A stretch of DNA of 8,864 nt. It comes from Boseongicola sp. SB0675_bin_26 (GTDB lineage: Bacteria; Pseudomonadota; Alphaproteobacteria; Rhodobacterales; Rhodobacteraceae). Shown piece after piece: positions 7,213 to 8,864 of the stretch. The position numbers were made by a program, and so were the translations under genes. Location of the stretch: NCBI GenBank assembly GCA_009843725.1, contig VYCX01000193.1, forward strand, positions 1 to 8,864, written 5' to 3'. Each line of letters opens with the position of its first letter. Within the stretch, counting starts at the first letter, position 1. Below the pieces are notes generated by a model. That model was not told the origin of the DNA. It ran no database searches and saw nothing but the letters and a program-made list of their open reading frames with translations.

Positions 7213-7382
7213 TCTTGCGGCGCATCCGACAGGCATGTTCTGAACAAGCGTCGCATCACCAGCATCCCGCCGGACCACGAGACAGTGAAGCCGTTCATGC
7301 GAACCATCCGCTTGGCTGGCAGCGGTGCCCGCATGGCGAATTTGGAGGAATCCGTCGAGTCAGTGTCGCTTCCCATTCCAGC

Positions 7383-7411
7383 TTGAAGGCTTGAGCGACG
7401 TTTTCTAGAAC
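7383..7411 (+). promoter_or_regulatory. Probable sigma-70-type promoter for gatB
   Basis: TTGAAG (7383-7388) and TAGAAC (7406-7411) are separated by exactly 17 bp, each matching four of six consensus positions. Transcription would start near 7418, about 26 nt before the ATG. This is the best promoter match in the window. The -10 lies inside the 8-bp palindrome TTCTAGAA (7403-7410). Confidence 0.42.
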
Positions 7412-7427
7412 GCATTCGAGCCCAATC

Positions 7428-7433
7428 TGAGGA
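7428..7433 (+). promoter_or_regulatory. Ribosome binding site of gatB
   Basis: TGAGGA lies 10 nt before the ATG at 7444 and supports that start. The resulting N-terminus ([16 protein letters not shown]) also matches the usual alphaproteobacterial GatB start as I recall it. Confidence 0.6.
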
Positions 7434-7443
7434 CACACGCCCG

Positions 7444-8864
7444 ATGCTTGACCTGACCTACGACTCTCCGGACCCCAAGGTCATAGCCGGCGATACCGGA
7501 CCTTGGGAAATCGTGATCGGCCTTGAGGTCCATGCACAGGTTGCATCGATCTCGAAGCTCTTTTCCGATGCTTCGACCGAATTCGGCGCCGAACCGAACT
7601 CGAACGTTTCCTTCGTCGACGCCGCAATGCCGGGCATGCTGCCAGTCATCAACGAATTCTGCGTGGCCCAAGCGGTGCGTACCGGCCTCGGCCTCAACGC
7701 CAAGATCAATCCTGTGAGCGCCTTCGACCGCAAGAACTACTTCTATCCCGACCTGCCCCAAGGGTACCAGATCAGCCAGCTATACCATCCGATCGTCGGG
7801 GAGGGAGAGGTCCTCGTCGATCTTGCGCCGGGGATTGCGCGAAAGGTGCGCATCGAGCGCATCCACCTCGAACAGGATGCCGGGAAGTCGATTCACGACA
7901 TGGATCCGGAGTCTTCCTTCGTGGATCTCAACCGGACCGGCGTTGCCTTGATGGAAATCGTCTCGAGACCGGATGTCCGCGGTCCCGAGGAGGCGGCCGC
8001 CTATGTCGGAAAGCTGCGCCAGATCCTCCGCTACCTCGGCACCTGCGACGGCAACATGCAGAACGGCAATCTCCGCGCCGACGTCAACATCAGCGTGTGC
8101 CGCCCTGGCGACCATGAAGCCTATCTGGAATCCGGGGATCACCACGTTCTCGGCACACGCTGCGAAATCAAGAACATGAATTCGATGCGCTTCATCCAGC
8201 AGGCAATCGAGTTCGAGGCTCGCCGCCAGATACGGATCCTGGAGGACGGCGGCAGCATCGAGCAGGAAACGCGGCTCTATGATCCGGACAAGGGCGAAAC
8301 CAGGTCCATGCGCTCGAAGGAAGAGGCCCATGACTACCGCTACTTCCCCTGCCCCGATCTCCTGCCGCTCGAGATCGAGCAGTCATGGATCGACAGCATC
8401 AAGGAAACGCTGCCCGAGCTTCCCGACGCGAAGAAGGCTCGCTTCGTCGCCGAGTACGGAATGACCGAATACGATGCCGGCGTCCTGACGGCAGACGTGG
8501 ATTCCGCCACCTACTTTGAGGAAGTGGCCAAGGGTCGCGACGGCAAGTCGGCGGCAAACTGGGTGATCAACGAGCTCTTCGGCCGCCTCAGAAAGCACGA
8601 CCTCGACATTTCCGGAAGCCCGGTCTCGGCAACGCAGCTCGGATCCATTCTCGATCTGATCGGAAAGGGCGACATCTCGGGCAAGATCGCCAAGGAGCTC
8701 TTTGACATCGTATGGTCAGATGGCGGAGATCCGGCCGAACTCGTGGAATCCCGCGGCATGAAGCAGGTCACCGATGCCGGGGCGATCGAAGTGGCCGTGA
8801 ACAAGGTCATCGACGACAATCCCGATCAGGCAATCAAGGCCAAGGACAACCCCAAGCTTGCAGG
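7444..8864 (+). CDS. gatB: Asp-tRNA(Asn)/Glu-tRNA(Gln) amidotransferase subunit B (3' end cut)
   Basis: The first 473 codons of GatB, open to the window edge. With GatA and GatC it converts Glu-tRNA(Gln), and often Asp-tRNA(Asn), to the amidated form; GatB phosphorylates the misacylated tRNA and accepts ammonia from GatA. The kinase-like domain starts with [13 protein letters not shown] (21-33), then [23 protein letters not shown] (98-112), [12 protein letters not shown] (141-152), the GatB signature [17 protein letters not shown] (161-177), [14 protein letters not shown] (202-215) and EIKNMNSM (241-248). [24 protein letters not shown] follows in pieces near 280-300. The C-terminal helical and YqeY-like tail begins around 325 and includes [16 protein letters not shown] at the edge. 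GatB is usually near 490-505 residues, so about 25-30 are missing. gatC and gatA are not next to it here, as is common in Alphaproteobacteria. It probably has its own promoter. Confidence 0.97.
   Translation, partial: MLDLTYDSPDPKVIAGDTGPWEIVIGLEVHAQVASISKLFSDASTEFGAEPNSNVSFVDAAMPGMLPVINEFCVAQAVRTGLGLNAKINPVSAFDRKNYFYPDLPQGYQISQLYHPIVGEGEVLVDLAPGIARKVRIERIHLEQDAGKSIHDMDPESSFVDLNRTGVALMEIVSRPDVRGPEEAAAYVGKLRQILRYLGTCDGNMQNGNLRADVNISVCRPGDHEAYLESGDHHVLGTRCEIKNMNSMRFIQQAIEFEARRQIRILEDGGSIEQETRLYDPDKGETRSMRSKEEAHDYRYFPCPDLLPLEIEQSWIDSIKETLPELPDAKKARFVAEYGMTEYDAGVLTADVDSATYFEEVAKGRDGKSAANWVINELFGRLRKHDLDISGSPVSATQLGSILDLIGKGDISGKIAKELFDIVWSDGGDPAELVESRGMKQVTDAGAIEVAVNKVIDDNPDQAIKAKDNPKLA

Noticed and set aside
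6549..7436. A 295-codon minus-strand frame opposite the acyltransferase gene and into the gap before gatB.
   Set aside because: Mostly the reverse of a recognised gene; the part in the gap has no motif or ribosome site.
125..8864. tRNA, rRNA, riboswitch or CRISPR array in the gaps.
   Set aside because: The gaps (125-241, 3247-3546, 6145-6326, 7188-7443) show no tRNA arm pattern, no spaced direct repeats and no recognisable riboswitch core by eye.

Overview
The window is GC-rich, densely coded bacterial chromosome with six protein genes. Two of them are cut by the window edges. The composition, the GatB sequence (its start and its [15 protein letters not shown] block) and a DctP/DctBD locus of this type point to an Alphaproteobacterium, most likely of the Rhodobacterales. 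That placement is from recalled family resemblance, not a search.

Left third (1-3246, all minus strand): a C4-dicarboxylate/organic-acid uptake locus. dctB encodes a membrane sensor kinase and overlaps dctD, the response regulator, by an ATGA junction. After a 117-bp gap comes the signal peptide of a TRAP transporter substrate-binding protein (DctP type) that runs off the left edge. The expected circuit is that DctB senses a substrate in the periplasm, phosphorylates DctD, and DctD controls the TRAP genes. The most notable point of the window is here: DctD has an intact receiver, Walker A and B motifs, arginine-finger region and Fis-type HTH, but it lacks 18 residues of the AAA+ domain that normally include the sigma-54-contacting GAFTGA loop. 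A near-perfect inverted repeat just after dctD, 100-115 bp upstream of dctP, is a candidate operator.

Middle (3247-6144): a 300-bp divergent intergenic region, then pepN on the plus strand, a full-length cytosolic M1 aminopeptidase with every catalytic motif in place.

Right third (6145-8864, plus strand): a PlsC-like lysophospholipid acyltransferase of the group with an H-x5-D motif, then a 256-bp gap that starts with a hairpin resembling IS200/IS605 ends. Last is gatB, subunit B of the Asp-tRNA(Asn)/Glu-tRNA(Gln) amidotransferase, missing only about its last 25-30 residues at the window edge.

These right-hand genes are housekeeping and not obviously linked in function to the dct locus. No tRNA, rRNA, CRISPR array, intact mobile element or clear novel system was seen. 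The GAFTGA-less DctD and its possible operator are the main items to follow up.
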